Source: JBMDXB01 sp048594975 (GTDB taxonomy: Bacteria > Acidobacteriota > Vicinamibacteria > Vicinamibacterales > 2-12-FULL-66-21). From it: a stretch of 64,000 nucleotides of DNA. Made by a program: the position numbers and the translations under genes. The stretch lies in contig JBMDXQ010000149.1 of assembly GCA_048594975.1 (NCBI GenBank), positions 17,642-81,641 of the forward strand, written 5' to 3'. Positions 27,853 through 38,325 of the stretch are shown piece by piece. Within the stretch, counting starts at the first letter, position 1, and the number at the start of each line of letters is the position of its first letter. A model generated the notes under the pieces. That model did no database searches. It was not told where the DNA came from and saw only the letters and a program-made list of their open reading frames with translations.

Positions 27853-30624
27853 CTACACCGGCGCCGCCACCCGCTCGACGACGAAGACCTCGATGATGTC
27901 GCCGATCTTCAAATCGTTGTACTTCTCGAACCCGATGCCGCATTCGAAGCCGGCCCTCACCTCCGACACGTCGTCCTTGAACCGGCGCAGCGACCCGATC
28001 CGGCCCTCGTAGATGACGACGTTGTCGCGCAACAGGCGCGCCTGGGTGTCGCCGCCGCGGGTGATGCGCCCGTCGCTGACCAGGCAGCCGGCGATGGTGC
28101 CGAACTTCGGCACCTTGAAGGTCTCGCGCACCTCGGCCGTGCCGATCCGCACCTCGCGCAAGGTCGGCTCGAGCAGCCCGGACATCGCCTTCTTGATCTC
28201 GTCGACGACGTTGTAGATGACCGAGTGCAGGCGCAGGTCGACCTTCTCGCGCTCGGCGACCTCCGCGGCGTTGCGGTCCGGCCGCACGTTGAAGCCGATG
28301 ACGATCGCGTTCGACGCCGAGGCGAGCAGCACGTCCGATTAGTTGATGGCGCCGACGCCGCTGTGGATGATCCGGATCTTGACCTTGTCGTCCGACAGCT
28401 TCGCGAGCGTGTCGCCGAGCACCTCGGCCGAACCCTGCACGTCCGCCTTGACGATGATCGCCAGTTCCTTGACGCCACCCTCGGCGATCTGCTGCTGCAG
28501 CGACTCGAGCGTCAGGCGCGCGCCCTTGACGCCGAGTGCCTTCTCCTTGGCCTGCGTCTGGCGGAAGAGCGCGATCTGCCGCGCCTTGGCGGTGTCGGTC
28601 AGCGCCTGGAAGGCGTCGCCGGGCGCGGGCAGCCCGCCCAGGCCGAGCACCTCCACCGGCGTCGCCGGACCGGCGCCCTTGATGTGCCGGGCGCGGTCGT
28701 CGATGAGCGCGCGGACCTTGCCGACGATCGTGCCGGCGATGAACGTATCGCCGACGTGCAACGTCCCGTCCTGGACGAGAATGGTCGCGACCGGGCCGCG
28801 GCCCTTGTCGAGTTTCGCCTCGAGCACCGTCCCGGAGGCGTTGCGCTTCGGGTTGGCCTTGAGTTCGCTCATCTCGGTCACGAGCAGGATCATCTCGAGC
28901 AGCAGCTCGAGGTTCTGCTTCTTTTTGGCCGAGACCTCGACCATGACGGTCTGGCCGCCCCACTGCTCCGGCGTCAGCCCCAGATCCGCCAGCTCTTTCT
29001 TGACCCGATCGGGATTGGCGTTCGGCTTGTCGATCTTGTTGATCGCGACGAGAATCGGGACTCCTGCCGCCCTCGCGTGATCGATCGCCTCGCGGGTCTG
29101 CGGCATGACGCCGTCGTCAGCCGCGACCACCAGGATGACGACGTCGGTGACGCGCGCGCCGCGCGCGCGCATCATGGTGAACGCCTCGTGACCCGGGGTG
29201 TCGAGGAAGACGACGTTGCGGTCGTTCACCTGCACCGAGTACGCGCCGATGTGCTGGGTGATGCCGCCGGCCTCGCGCTCGGCGACGCGCGCCGACCGGA
29301 TGGCGTCGAGCAGCGTGGTCTTGCCGTGATCGACGTGGCCCATGACGGTGACCACCGGGGCGCGGGTCACGAGGTCGGCCGGGCTGACCTCCTCGGACTC
29401 GACCTGGAGCATCTCCTCCTCGAACGTCTGCATCTTGACGTCGGCGCCGAACTCGCGGGCGACCATGGCGGCCGTCTCGTCGTCGAGCGTGCTGTTGATG
29501 GTCATCATCAGCCGGCGTTCCATCAACTTCTTCAACACGTCCTTCGCCTTGACGTCGAGCTTCGCGGCCAGGTCGGCGACGGTCATGCCCTCGGCGAGCG
29601 TGATGGTGCGCGTCACCGGCGGCGGGGCCGTGGGCGCGGGCGCAACCATCTGCGGACGCGCGTGATCGCGCTTCGCTGCCGGCCGCGGCGACGCCGGGCG
29701 GTGCTGCATCGGCGGACGATAGGGCGGCGGCATGCCGGGCCGCGGCGGCACGGCCGGCCGGACGGGCTGCGAGGGCAGCGGCCGCGGTCCGCCCATCGGC
29801 GCCTGCCGCGCGGGCAGGCCGGCCGGCGGACGCTGCGCCGCGGGTCGGGCGGCCACCCCCGGAGCGCCCGGACGCTGACCGGGCGAACGGCTCAGGTTTC
29901 CCGTCGGCGCAGCAGGCGCCGGCGGCGGCGGGACGGGCGGGCGCACCAGCACCGGCCTTCTCGGCGGCGCCGGCGGCGCCTGGCCGGTCCTCGGATCTTC
30001 GACGCGCAGCCGAATCGTCGGTGGCACGATGCGGCCGGGAATCACCAGCGGGCGAGACGGCGGCGCGGCGACGCCGGCCGCTGGCTCCTGCGTCTCGGGA
30101 GCGATCGGCTCCGCACCCGGCGCGGGCGCCTCGGCGGCTGCCGCCGGTTGCTCGGGGACGGCGGGCGCGGGCGGCGCCGCGGGTGGCGGCTCGACAGCCT
30201 GCGCCGCAGCGACGGCGGGCTCCGGCTCCGCGGCCGGCACAATCGACGGCGGCGCGGTCATCGCTTCGGCAGCAGCCGGCGGTTCGGCCGCGGGCTCGAG
30301 CACCGGCGGCGCGGGCGGTTTCGCAGTCTTGACCAGGCGCGGCGGCGGCAGCGCCGGCGCGGCGGGTTTCGGCGGCTCGACGGCCTTGCCGGCCGGCTTG
30401 CGCCCGCGCACCGGCGCCGGCGCCTCCGCGTAGGCGGCGCTGGACGGCAGCGGGATGTTGCGCTGTCGGGCGAGCCGCTCGACGAACTGCCGCGCGACCA
30501 CTTCTTCGATGGTGCTCGACGCGCTCTTCACCTCGATCCCGTGGTCGCGTTTGAGCAGCGCGATCACTTCCTGGCTCGACGTGTTGAGCAGCTCTGCGAC
30601 TTTGTAGATCCGGACTGTTGCCAT
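27853..30624 (-). CDS. infB: Translation initiation factor IF-2, interrupted by one in-frame TAA
   Basis: IF-2 delivers fMet-tRNA to the 30S subunit and drives subunit joining. The single frame would encode 923 residues. There is an IF2_N domain (1-60, VRIYKVAELLNTSSQEV), a very long Pro/Ala linker (about 70-325), then the G domain with G1 GHVDHGKT (429-436), G3 DTPGHE and G4 NKID. Codon 762 is TAA (28339-28341) within HSGVGAIN-stop-SDVLLASASNA, where the family has Glu: a single GAA to TAA change. The remaining 161 residues (the rest of domain 3 and the fMet-tRNA-binding C-terminal domain) are intact and in frame. A GTG three codons after the stop could reinitiate. An assembly error is the simplest explanation; otherwise this is readthrough or a split IF-2. 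Confidence 0.9.
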
Positions 30625-30674
30625 TAATTGACTGGTCTGCTGGACTTCCGGCTCATGCCGGAAGCGACTCCCGC

Positions 30675-31961
30675 TTATTGCTTTTCGTCCTCGGCCACGG
30701 CCGCCGGCTCGACCGGCGACGCCTCCTCGACTCCCGGCGGTTCGTCCTCGCGCTCCTGGCTCTTCGCCTCGCCCGCCGGGCCCTCGCCTTCAGGGGCCGC
30801 AGCGACAGGTTCCGTCTCCGCGCTCGACTCTCCCGCGCTGCCGGCGGACGCGTCGGCCGCGGGTGGCTCCTCCTCGCTCTTCGGCGCTTCCATCTCGCCG
30901 AGAATGGCTTCGATCTCGCGGCGCTTCTCTTCCTCGCTCTTGATGTCGATCTTCCAGCCCGTCAGCTTCGCGGCGAGCCGGACGTTCTGGCCCTTCTTGC
31001 CGATCGCCAGCGACAGCTGCTTGTCCTCGACGATGACCTCCATCACCTTCTCGGCGTCGTCGACGATGGAGACCCGCTGCACCTTGGCCGGGCTGATCGC
31101 GTTGGTGACGAACACGACCGGGTCCTCCGACCACTCGACGATGTCGATCTTCTCGCCGCGCAGCTCGCGGATGATGGATTGCACGCGCGTGCCCTTCATG
31201 CCGACGCACGCCCCCACCGGATCGACGTCGCGCTCGCGGGAGTAGACCGCCACCTTGGCGCGATCGCCGGCCTCGCGGACGGCACCGCGGATCATCACCG
31301 TGCCGTCATAGATCTCCGGCACCTCCTGCTCGAACAGCTTGATGAGGAGCGCCGGATCGGTTCGCGAGAGCACGACCTGCGGACCCTTGGCGCTGCGGTT
31401 GACGCCGCGGATGACGGCGCGCACGCGATCGCTCACCGTGTAGTTCTCCGCGCGCGACTGCTCCTTGCGCGGCAGCACCGCCTCCACCCGCCCGAGCTCG
31501 ACGATGATGTCGCCGTTCTCGAAGCGCTTCACCATCCCGTTGACCACCTCGCCGACGCGCTGGCTGTACTCGGCGTAGACGTTCTCGCGCTCCGCCTCGC
31601 GCACCTTCTGGAAGATGACCTGCTTGGCAGTCTGTGCGGCGATGCGGCCGAGGTCCTCGGTCGGGCGGGGGAATTCGATTTCCATGTCGACTTCCGCCTC
31701 GTCCCCGTAGAGCTGCTGCGCCTCGGCGAGCGAAATCTGCGTGGAGGGATCGGTGACCTCGTCGACGATCTTCTTCACCGCGTACAGCTCGAGCTGTCCC
31801 GACTCCGGGTTGAACCGGGCGCGGAGCGCCTCCGTCTTGTAACGCTTGCGTGCCGCCGCCTCCAGCGCGTCCTGGACGGCGCTGATGATGATGTCGGGTT
31901 CGACGCCCTTTTCCTTCGCGATCGCGTCGATCTGCTGCAGCAACGGGTTGACAGTAGCCAT
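30675..31961 (-). CDS. nusA: Transcription termination/antitermination factor NusA
   Basis: A 428-residue RNA polymerase-associated factor that enhances pausing and hairpin-dependent termination and takes part in antitermination. It has an N-terminal domain (MATVNPLLQQIDAI), an S1 domain (GEVVNGMVKRFENGDIIVEL), KH1 (GACVGMKGTRVQSIIREL) and KH2 (LAIGKKGQNVRLAAKLTGW). The C-terminal 70 residues are low-complexity and acidic (E, A, P), not the helical repeats of E. coli NusA. ATG 31961 is preferred over GTG 31970. The gene lies between rimP and infB as usual, but the small ylxR and L7Ae-like genes often found after nusA are absent. Confidence 0.96.
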   Translation of the reverse strand: MATVNPLLQQIDAIAKEKGVEPDIIISAVQDALEAAARKRYKTEALRARFNPESGQLELYAVKKIVDEVTDPSTQISLAEAQQLYGDEAEVDMEIEFPRPTEDLGRIAAQTAKQVIFQKVREAERENVYAEYSQRVGEVVNGMVKRFENGDIIVELGRVEAVLPRKEQSRAENYTVSDRVRAVIRGVNRSAKGPQVVLSRTDPALLIKLFEQEVPEIYDGTVMIRGAVREAGDRAKVAVYSRERDVDPVGACVGMKGTRVQSIIRELRGEKIDIVEWSEDPVVFVTNAISPAKVQRVSIVDDAEKVMEVIVEDKQLSLAIGKKGQNVRLAAKLTGWKIDIKSEEEKRREIEAILGEMEAPKSEEEPPAADASAGSAGESSAETEPVAAAPEGEGPAGEAKSQEREDEPPGVEEASPVEPAAVAEDEKQ

Positions 31962-31983
31962 ACTCTTCACGCTTCAACGCCCG

Positions 31984-32484
31984 TCAGAATTCCACCTCGA
32001 GGCGGCCGCGCTTGATGCGCGCCAGCGGCACGCGGTGCGTCCGCCGCCCTTCCTCGAGGACGACGACATCGTCGTCCACGCCCGCCAGCCGTCCCGCGAA
32101 CGCCGACTGGCCGTCGAGCGGTTCGTCGGTGACGATCTTCGCCAGCCGTCCCGTGAACCGTCGGTAGTCGGCGGCGTGGCGGAGCGGCCGATCCAGGCCC
32201 GGCGATGACACCTCGAGGGTGTAGCCATGCGCGAGGGCCTGCTCGTCCAGCGAGTCCTCCTCGACGTCGAGCAGTGCGCTCAGATCCTGGCTGACCCGCT
32301 GGCAGTCCTCGATGCCAAGGCTGTCTTCCCCGGGGGGCACCGGCCGGCCGGGGTCGGGGCGATCGATGATGACACGGAGCACGGTGCCGATCGCCTCGCG
32401 GCGGAGCTGCACGTCGAAGATCTCGAGACCGTAGCCCCGGGCGACCCGTTCGGCGGCTTCCCGCACGCGCGCCAGCCGATGCAA
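31984..32484 (-). CDS. rimP: Ribosome maturation factor RimP
   Basis: A protein of about 166 residues required for 30S maturation. It shows the N-terminal alpha/beta domain (ARGYGLEIFDVQLRREAIG, LRVIIDRPD), the conserved IEDCQRVSQDLSALLD and YTLEVSSPGLDRPL, then a C-terminal SH3-like barrel (RLAKIVTDEPLDG to RIKRGRLEVEF). I chose TTG 32484, which follows GAGGGAG (32494-32488). TTG 32502 and GTG 32466 are alternatives. It opens the rimP-nusA-infB operon behind a terminator-like leader. Confidence 0.92.
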   Translation of the reverse strand: MHRLARVREAAERVARGYGLEIFDVQLRREAIGTVLRVIIDRPDPGRPVPPGEDSLGIEDCQRVSQDLSALLDVEEDSLDEQALAHGYTLEVSSPGLDRPLRHAADYRRFTGRLAKIVTDEPLDGQSAFAGRLAGVDDDVVVLEEGRRTHRVPLARIKRGRLEVEF

Positions 32485-32494
32485 ACGCTCCCTC

Positions 32495-32523
32495 AAAAAC
32501 AAAGAGTGGGCACGGGCCCACTC
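32495..32523 (-). terminator. Intrinsic terminator in the rimP-nusA operon leader
   Basis: On the minus strand an 8-bp perfect stem (GAGTGGGC / GCCCACTC, loop CCGT) is followed at once by TTTGTTTTT. The rimP ribosome binding site GAGGGAG comes right after. It lies between a promoter candidate at 32552-32560 and rimP, 52 bases after the rimO stop. It may end rimO transcripts, attenuate the nusA operon, or do both. Confidence 0.7.
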
Positions 32524-32551
32524 GGGTACTTACTCGAAGTTGCCACCCATA

Positions 32552-32560
32552 AATATAGCA
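32552..32560 (-). promoter_or_regulatory. Extended -10 promoter before rimP
   Basis: The minus strand reads TGCTATATT (32560-32552), an extended -10 element about 30 bases upstream of the terminator stem. No good -35 is visible. A transcript from here would start near 32545 and carry the terminator hairpin in its leader. Confidence 0.45.
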
Positions 32561-32574
32561 CACCGGGTCACTTC

Positions 32575-34053
32575 TCACGTTCGGTGAACCGGCGTCGCGA
32601 CGAGATCGTATCCGCGCGCGCCGGTGATTCGCGCACGGATGAGTTCTCCGGGCCGGATCGTCGCCGGATCGGCCTCGCTGAGCACCACGATCGGGTCGAT
32701 CTCCGGGGCCTGTCCCTCGAGCCGGCCCTGCAGTACCAGTTCGTGCTCGGGTGACGGGCCGTCGATCATCAGGTCCACAACCGACCCGATCCGCGACTTC
32801 TGCGCACGGGCGACGATCCGCTTCTGCTCCGCCATGACAGCGTGCCGGCGCCGTCGCTTGACCCCAGCCGGGACGTCGTCCGGGAAGGCAACGGCATGCG
32901 TGCCCTCCTCGTGCGAATAGGTGAACACCCCGAGGTGATCGAACTGGATGTCACCCACGAAGGCTTCGAGCTCGGCGAAATCGCGGTCGGTTTCGCCGGG
33001 GAACCCGACAATCAGCGTGGTCCGCAGCGTCACCCCCGGCACCCGCCGCCGGATTCGCTCCAGCAGCGCCGTGTATGTCGCCCGGGTGCCAGGCCGGCGC
33101 ATGCGGCGCAGCACCGCCGTCGACGCGTGCTGCAGCGGGAGGTCGACGTAGCGGCAGACCTTCTCGCAGTCAGCCATCGCCGCCAGCACGTCGTCGGTGA
33201 TGGTCGTGGGGTAGAGGTAGAGCAGGCGGATCCAGCGCAGGCCGTCGACGGCGTTCAGCTCGCGGAGCAGCCTGGCGAGCGCGCCGCGCTCGCCGCGGTC
33301 GATGCCGAAGAACGTGGTGTCCTGCGAGACCAGCAGCAGCTCGCGCACGCCGCGCGCCGCCAGCGCGCGCGCCTCGCGGAGGATCGAGTCCGCCGCGCGG
33401 CTTCGATACTTCCCGCGCAGCGACGGGATGATGCAGAACGCGCACGTATAGTCGCAGCCTTCGGCCACCTTGACGTACGCGAAATGCCGTGGTGTGGTCA
33501 GCAGGCGGGGCGTGTCGGCGTCGTAGAGATAGGTCGGGAGTTCGCGTGCCGGGGTCCGGCGCTCGGCGTTCGGCGGTCGTCGCTCGACCTGGCTCGGGAC
33601 GACCGTGAGCGTGTCGAACGGGCGGCGCTCGGATTCGGCGAACTCGGAGGGCCGGTACAGTCTCACCGGCACCGGCGCGGGACTCTGCGAGTCCCCGAGC
33701 CCCGAGTTCCCAGCCCCGAGCGCCGACAGGATCTGATCCACTTCCCCGGTCCCGAGCAGGGCGTCGATCTCGGGGATCTCGTTCCGCAGATCGTCGCGGT
33801 AGCGTTCCGCCAGGCAGCCGGTCACGACCAGCCGCGAGCAACGGCCCTGGCGGCGGTGCGCGGCCATCTCGAGGATCGCGTCCACGGACTCCTGCTTCGC
33901 CGAGTCGATGAACGCGCACGTATTCACGATCAGCACGTCCGCTCCGGCCGCCTCGGTGGTGATCTCGTGGCCGGCCTGCTGCGCCAGGCCCAGCATCACC
34001 TCGCCGTCGACGAGGTTCTTGGGGCAACCCAGGCTGAGGAAACCTATCTTCAT
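32575..34053 (-). CDS. rimO: Ribosomal protein S12 methylthiotransferase RimO
   Basis: A 492-residue radical-SAM enzyme that methylthiolates Asp88 of ribosomal protein S12. The N-terminal cluster cysteines are Cys10 (LGCPKN), Cys46 (NTCAFID) and Cys80 (VTGCLAE). The radical-SAM triad is Cys200/204/207 (EGCDYTCAFC). A TRAM domain closes the protein (about 425-492). ATG 34053 (MKIGFLSLGCPKN) is the natural start. It is about 50 residues longer than E. coli RimO. The excess is a low-complexity linker at about 112-175 between the two cluster domains, containing ERRPPNAERRTPARE. Confidence 0.94.
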   Translation of the reverse strand: MKIGFLSLGCPKNLVDGEVMLGLAQQAGHEITTEAAGADVLIVNTCAFIDSAKQESVDAILEMAAHRRQGRCSRLVVTGCLAERYRDDLRNEIPEIDALLGTGEVDQILSALGAGNSGLGDSQSPAPVPVRLYRPSEFAESERRPFDTLTVVPSQVERRPPNAERRTPARELPTYLYDADTPRLLTTPRHFAYVKVAEGCDYTCAFCIIPSLRGKYRSRAADSILREARALAARGVRELLLVSQDTTFFGIDRGERGALARLLRELNAVDGLRWIRLLYLYPTTITDDVLAAMADCEKVCRYVDLPLQHASTAVLRRMRRPGTRATYTALLERIRRRVPGVTLRTTLIVGFPGETDRDFAELEAFVGDIQFDHLGVFTYSHEEGTHAVAFPDDVPAGVKRRRRHAVMAEQKRIVARAQKSRIGSVVDLMIDGPSPEHELVLQGRLEGQAPEIDPIVVLSEADPATIRPGELIRARITGARGYDLVATPVHRT

Positions 34054-34062
34054 GTGTTCCGT

Positions 34063-34134
34063 GTCAATGCTGAATGCCGAAGGGCTGAATGCTGAATGGG
34101 CGTTCGGCATTCTGCGTGCAGCATTCAGCATTGA

Positions 34135-34135
<1 letters not shown>
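34063..34135. repeat. Inverted repeat over the asnS stop with GCTGAATG units
   Basis: GTCAATGCTGAATGC (34063-34077) and GCATTCAGCATTGAC (34121-34135) are perfect 15-nt reverse complements. Between them lie further GCTGAAT copies and a TTCGGCAT arm complementary to ATGCCGAA. The right arm ends on the first base of the asnS stop codon. The spacer between asnS and rimO (81 bp) is almost entirely this repeat. It can form a long hairpin and may act as terminator or processing site. Confidence 0.8.
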
Positions 34136-35423
<1,288 letters not shown>

Positions 35424-35427
<4 letters not shown>

Positions 35428-36266
35428 GGGTGGGCGAGCGCGCGCTCGAAGCGCAGCCGTGCGCGGCGCGTCTCCTCGAGCACCGCGGCGGCCGGGCCGG
35501 TGCCGGCCACCTCGAACAGGTAGGTGCCGTCGTAGCCGATCTTCTGCATGGCGGTGAGCGCGGCGTCCCAGTCGATCGCACCCGCGTAGGGGGAGAGGTG
35601 ATCGTCGGCACGGCGCCGGTTGTCGTGCACGTGCGTGGTGATCAGGTGCTCGGCGGCCGTCTCGATCGCGTCCGGGAGATCACCCATCAGGAAGGCATGC
35701 CCGAAATCCAGGCAGATGCCGGCGGCCGGCGCGTCGAGCTCGCGCTCGAGCAGGTCCACGATCGACGCGGGTGTGGACAGATCGTTGGGAATCACCTCGA
35801 GCGCGACGCGCACGCCGAGCGGATCGGCCAGCCGGCAGATCTCCTCGACGCTCCGCACCGCGGCGCCGCGGTGGTTGTCGCCGGCGACGGTCATCGCCGA
35901 CGGCGTGCCGAGGTGCACCACGAACACGTCCACCGGGATCTCGCGTGCGATCTGCAAGGCCGCTTCCGCCTCGCGCACCGCGCTCTGCCTCCGCGCCGGC
36001 TCCGAGGCTGCCGTGGAGTAGGTCGTGGCGCCCCAGCGACCGCCGGTGATCGCGTCGGTAATCGGCGCGTGGATGCCGTGCAGCGCGAGCCCCGCGTCCG
36101 ACAGCCAGGTCTTCAGCTGGCGAATCGCCACGGCGTCGTGGTAGTCGAAATGGGTCCGGGTCGCGAACACCTCGACGGCCTCGAAGCCGTAGCTGGCGAC
36201 CTCGAGCAGGTGCGCCCGATCGAGCCGGGCCTCGTGATACAGGTGCGTGGAAACGCCGAAGCGCAT
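35424..36266 (-). CDS. Sugar phosphate isomerase/epimerase-like TIM-barrel protein
   Basis: A 280-residue protein of the xylose isomerase-like / AP endonuclease 2 fold. Metal-site motifs visible are HGIHAP, VFVVHLGTPS, VALEVIPND, ICLDFGHAFL and TTHVHDNRR, which fit the His/Glu/Asp ligands of this superfamily. The substrate cannot be told from sequence; sugar epimerases, isomerases and inosose enzymes share it. It heads a unit with asnS and follows the AmgK-like gene. Confidence 0.8.
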
Positions 36267-36327
36267 AACAAGCGGGCGCCGCCTTGCAGTCGCTCTTCAG
36301 CAGCTTGCGGCCAGGCCCAAACAGCGG

Positions 36328-36336
36328 ATTGTACCA
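36328..36336 (-). promoter_or_regulatory. Extended -10 promoter candidate before the isomerase gene
   Basis: The minus strand reads TGGTACAAT (36336-36328), an extended -10 element about 60 bases upstream of the isomerase ATG, just past the stop of the kinase gene. It could drive the isomerase-asnS pair independently. Confidence 0.35.
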
Positions 36337-36342
36337 CGCGGA

Positions 36343-37368
36343 CTAGCGGAACTCCTCCACGTGTGCGGCGAGCAGCTCGCGGAGCCGCCCGTACTGCGGC
36401 AGCGCGTCCAGGTTGTTGCGCACGTAGCGGAGCGTGCGCGGGATGTACTGGATGTACACCGGATTGCGGCGCGTGGTGGTCTGGTAGCCGAAGGTGCCGA
36501 GCGCCTTCAGGTTGCGCTGCAGCGCCATCAGGTCGAACCGCCGGCGGAAGTCCGCTTCGCTCCCGTGCTCTCCCTTGACGGCGAGGAAGTAGGCGATGAG
36601 CTCGTCGACGGTCTGCTCGGGCAGGTCGACGTAGGAATCGCGCAGCAGCGACACCAGGTCGTAGGTGTCGGGCCCCATGCGCGCGTCCTGGAAGTCGATG
36701 ATGCACAGCCGGCCGTCGTGCAGCATCAGGTTGCGGCTGTGATAGTCGCGGTGGCAGAGCACGCGCGGCTCGGCGGCGAGCACCTCGACGACGGTGGAGA
36801 ACTCACGGCGCAGCGCGTCCCGCTCCTCCGGCTTGAAGAACACGCCGCGGTAGGCCTCGATGAAATGCGCGATGAAGAAGTCCAGTTCCCAGGTGAGCTT
36901 CTCCACGTCGAAGGCGATGCCGAACGGCAGGTACTGCGGCGACGCGAGATCCGCGCCGCGGCGCTGGATCGCGGCGATGAGCGCGACCGCCTCGCGGTAG
37001 AGCGCGGCATGCTCCGCGGCGCTCGCCGCGCCGAGATGCGCCTGCAGCGTCACGTCGCCGAGGTCCTCGAGCGCGAGAATCCCGAGGTCGCCGGCCTGCC
37101 CGAGCACCGCCGGCACCGGCACGGGCATCTGCTCCAGCAGCCGGCCGACGTTGACGAACGGCAGCGTCTCGAAGTCGAACGGGGCGGAGTAGAGCGAGAG
37201 GACGATCGACGGGCGATCGGGCACGAGGATGCGGAAGTAGCGGCGGTCCGAGGCGTCGCCGGTGAGCGGCACCACGCGCGCCGACGTCAGGCCGAAGCGC
37301 GTCAGGTACGTGTCAATGCGTTCGCGCGCGTCGGCCGCCTCGGCCTGGCGCTTGTCGAGAGTCGGCAT
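36343..37368 (-). CDS. amgK: AmgK-like sugar kinase (aminoglycoside phosphotransferase fold)
   Basis: A 341-residue protein kinase-like phosphotransferase. The catalytic loop is LCHRDYHSRNLML and the metal-binding loop is CIIDFQDARMGP. The N-lobe is seen in VPLTGDASDRRYFRI. It sits six bases after a MurU-like nucleotidyltransferase gene. The AmgK-MurU pair phosphorylates MurNAc/GlcNAc at C1 and then activates it to the UDP-sugar in peptidoglycan recycling. The gene pair makes this role likely; a different amino sugar or hexose remains possible. Confidence 0.82.
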   Translation of the reverse strand: MPTLDKRQAEAADARERIDTYLTRFGLTSARVVPLTGDASDRRYFRILVPDRPSIVLSLYSAPFDFETLPFVNVGRLLEQMPVPVPAVLGQAGDLGILALEDLGDVTLQAHLGAASAAEHAALYREAVALIAAIQRRGADLASPQYLPFGIAFDVEKLTWELDFFIAHFIEAYRGVFFKPEERDALRREFSTVVEVLAAEPRVLCHRDYHSRNLMLHDGRLCIIDFQDARMGPDTYDLVSLLRDSYVDLPEQTVDELIAYFLAVKGEHGSEADFRRRFDLMALQRNLKALGTFGYQTTTRRNPVYIQYIPRTLRYVRNNLDALPQYGRLRELLAAHVEEFR

Positions 37369-37374
37369 ACGCCC

Positions 37375-38325
37375 TCATCCGGCAAAGGGTGCGATCAGTA
37401 AACCATGTTCCACCCGCCCGGTGGCGGGGGCCGCACAGGCGCCGGCGGGCACGATCGCGCACCGCTGGTAGCGGGCGCCGGCGGGAATGCGGGCGCCGTC
37501 GGCGACGATGCACTCGACGAGCGACGCACGATCGCCGATCGTCACATCATCCCACACCACCGTCCGCGCCAGGTGCGCCGTCTGGCTGACGCGGGCGCCG
37601 GCGGCGACCAGCCGGTCACCTTCCGCCGCCGCCAGCTCGACCGCGGTACGCCAGCAGTCGGCTGGCGTCCCGACATCCTGGAAGGTGGCATCCGACACGA
37701 ACGCCCGGATCGCCCGCGGGTTGCGCGCGAGCAGCGCCGGGTAGAGCGAAGCGACGGATTCGGCGGGCACGCCGTCGGCGAGGCCGGCGAACAGCCGGCG
37801 CGACGCCCGCTGCACGCCGACGAAATGAAAGGACCCCCCGGCCCCGCCGCGTCCCGTGAATCCGCTCACCCAGCCGTCGGCGACGGTGACGCCGCCGTAC
37901 TTGTCCGGTCGCGGGTTGGCGATGAGCGCCATCGTCACCTCCGCCCCCGACGCGGCATGGGCCGCGGCCAGGCCGTCCAGGTCGACGTTGGTCAGCGTGT
38001 CGCCGTTGACGAGGAAGAACGGGTCGCTCAGCAGCGAGAGCGCGTGGCGCGGGCCTCCGGCCGATCCGAGCACCGGCTGCTCCCATGAGTAGCGGACGCG
38101 CGCGCCCAGGCCGCCGCCGTCGCCGATGAGCGCGGCAATGGATTCGGGAAGGTGGTGCAGGTTGAGCACGAGGTCCTTGACACCGTGCGAGACCAGCCAG
38201 CGGAGGATCCGGGCGGCCAGCGGCTCGCCGTTGACTGGGACGGCCGCCTTCGCGCGGAGGCAGGTGAGGGGACGGAGGCGCGTGCCGAGGCCCGCAGTCA
38301 GGACCAGGGCGCGCGAGGCGGTCAT
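37375..38325 (-). CDS. Sugar-1-phosphate nucleotidyltransferase (MurU-like)
   Basis: A 316-residue enzyme with the nucleotide-binding signature LTAGLGTRLRPLT, the later VNGDTL (metal Asp) and GSAGGPR. About 90 C-terminal residues have hexapeptide-type turns (VVWDDVTIGDRASLVECIV), a short left-handed helix that the compact Pseudomonas MurU lacks. It overlaps the CYTH gene by four bases and is followed by the AmgK-like kinase. MurNAc-1-P uridylyltransferase is the best guess; GDP-mannose or dTDP-glucose-type activity is possible. Confidence 0.8.
   Translation of the reverse strand: MTASRALVLTAGLGTRLRPLTCLRAKAAVPVNGEPLAARILRWLVSHGVKDLVLNLHHLPESIAALIGDGGGLGARVRYSWEQPVLGSAGGPRHALSLLSDPFFLVNGDTLTNVDLDGLAAAHAASGAEVTMALIANPRPDKYGGVTVADGWVSGFTGRGGAGGSFHFVGVQRASRRLFAGLADGVPAESVASLYPALLARNPRAIRAFVSDATFQDVGTPADCWRTAVELAAAEGDRLVAAGARVSQTAHLARTVVWDDVTIGDRASLVECIVADGARIPAGARYQRCAIVPAGACAAPATGRVEHGLLIAPFAG

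Noticed and set aside
28330..28332. A separate gene starting at GTG 28332 for the C-terminal part of IF-2
   Set aside because: Without a ribosome binding site it is better treated as the continuation of infB after a nonsense codon; reinitiation is kept only as a possibility.
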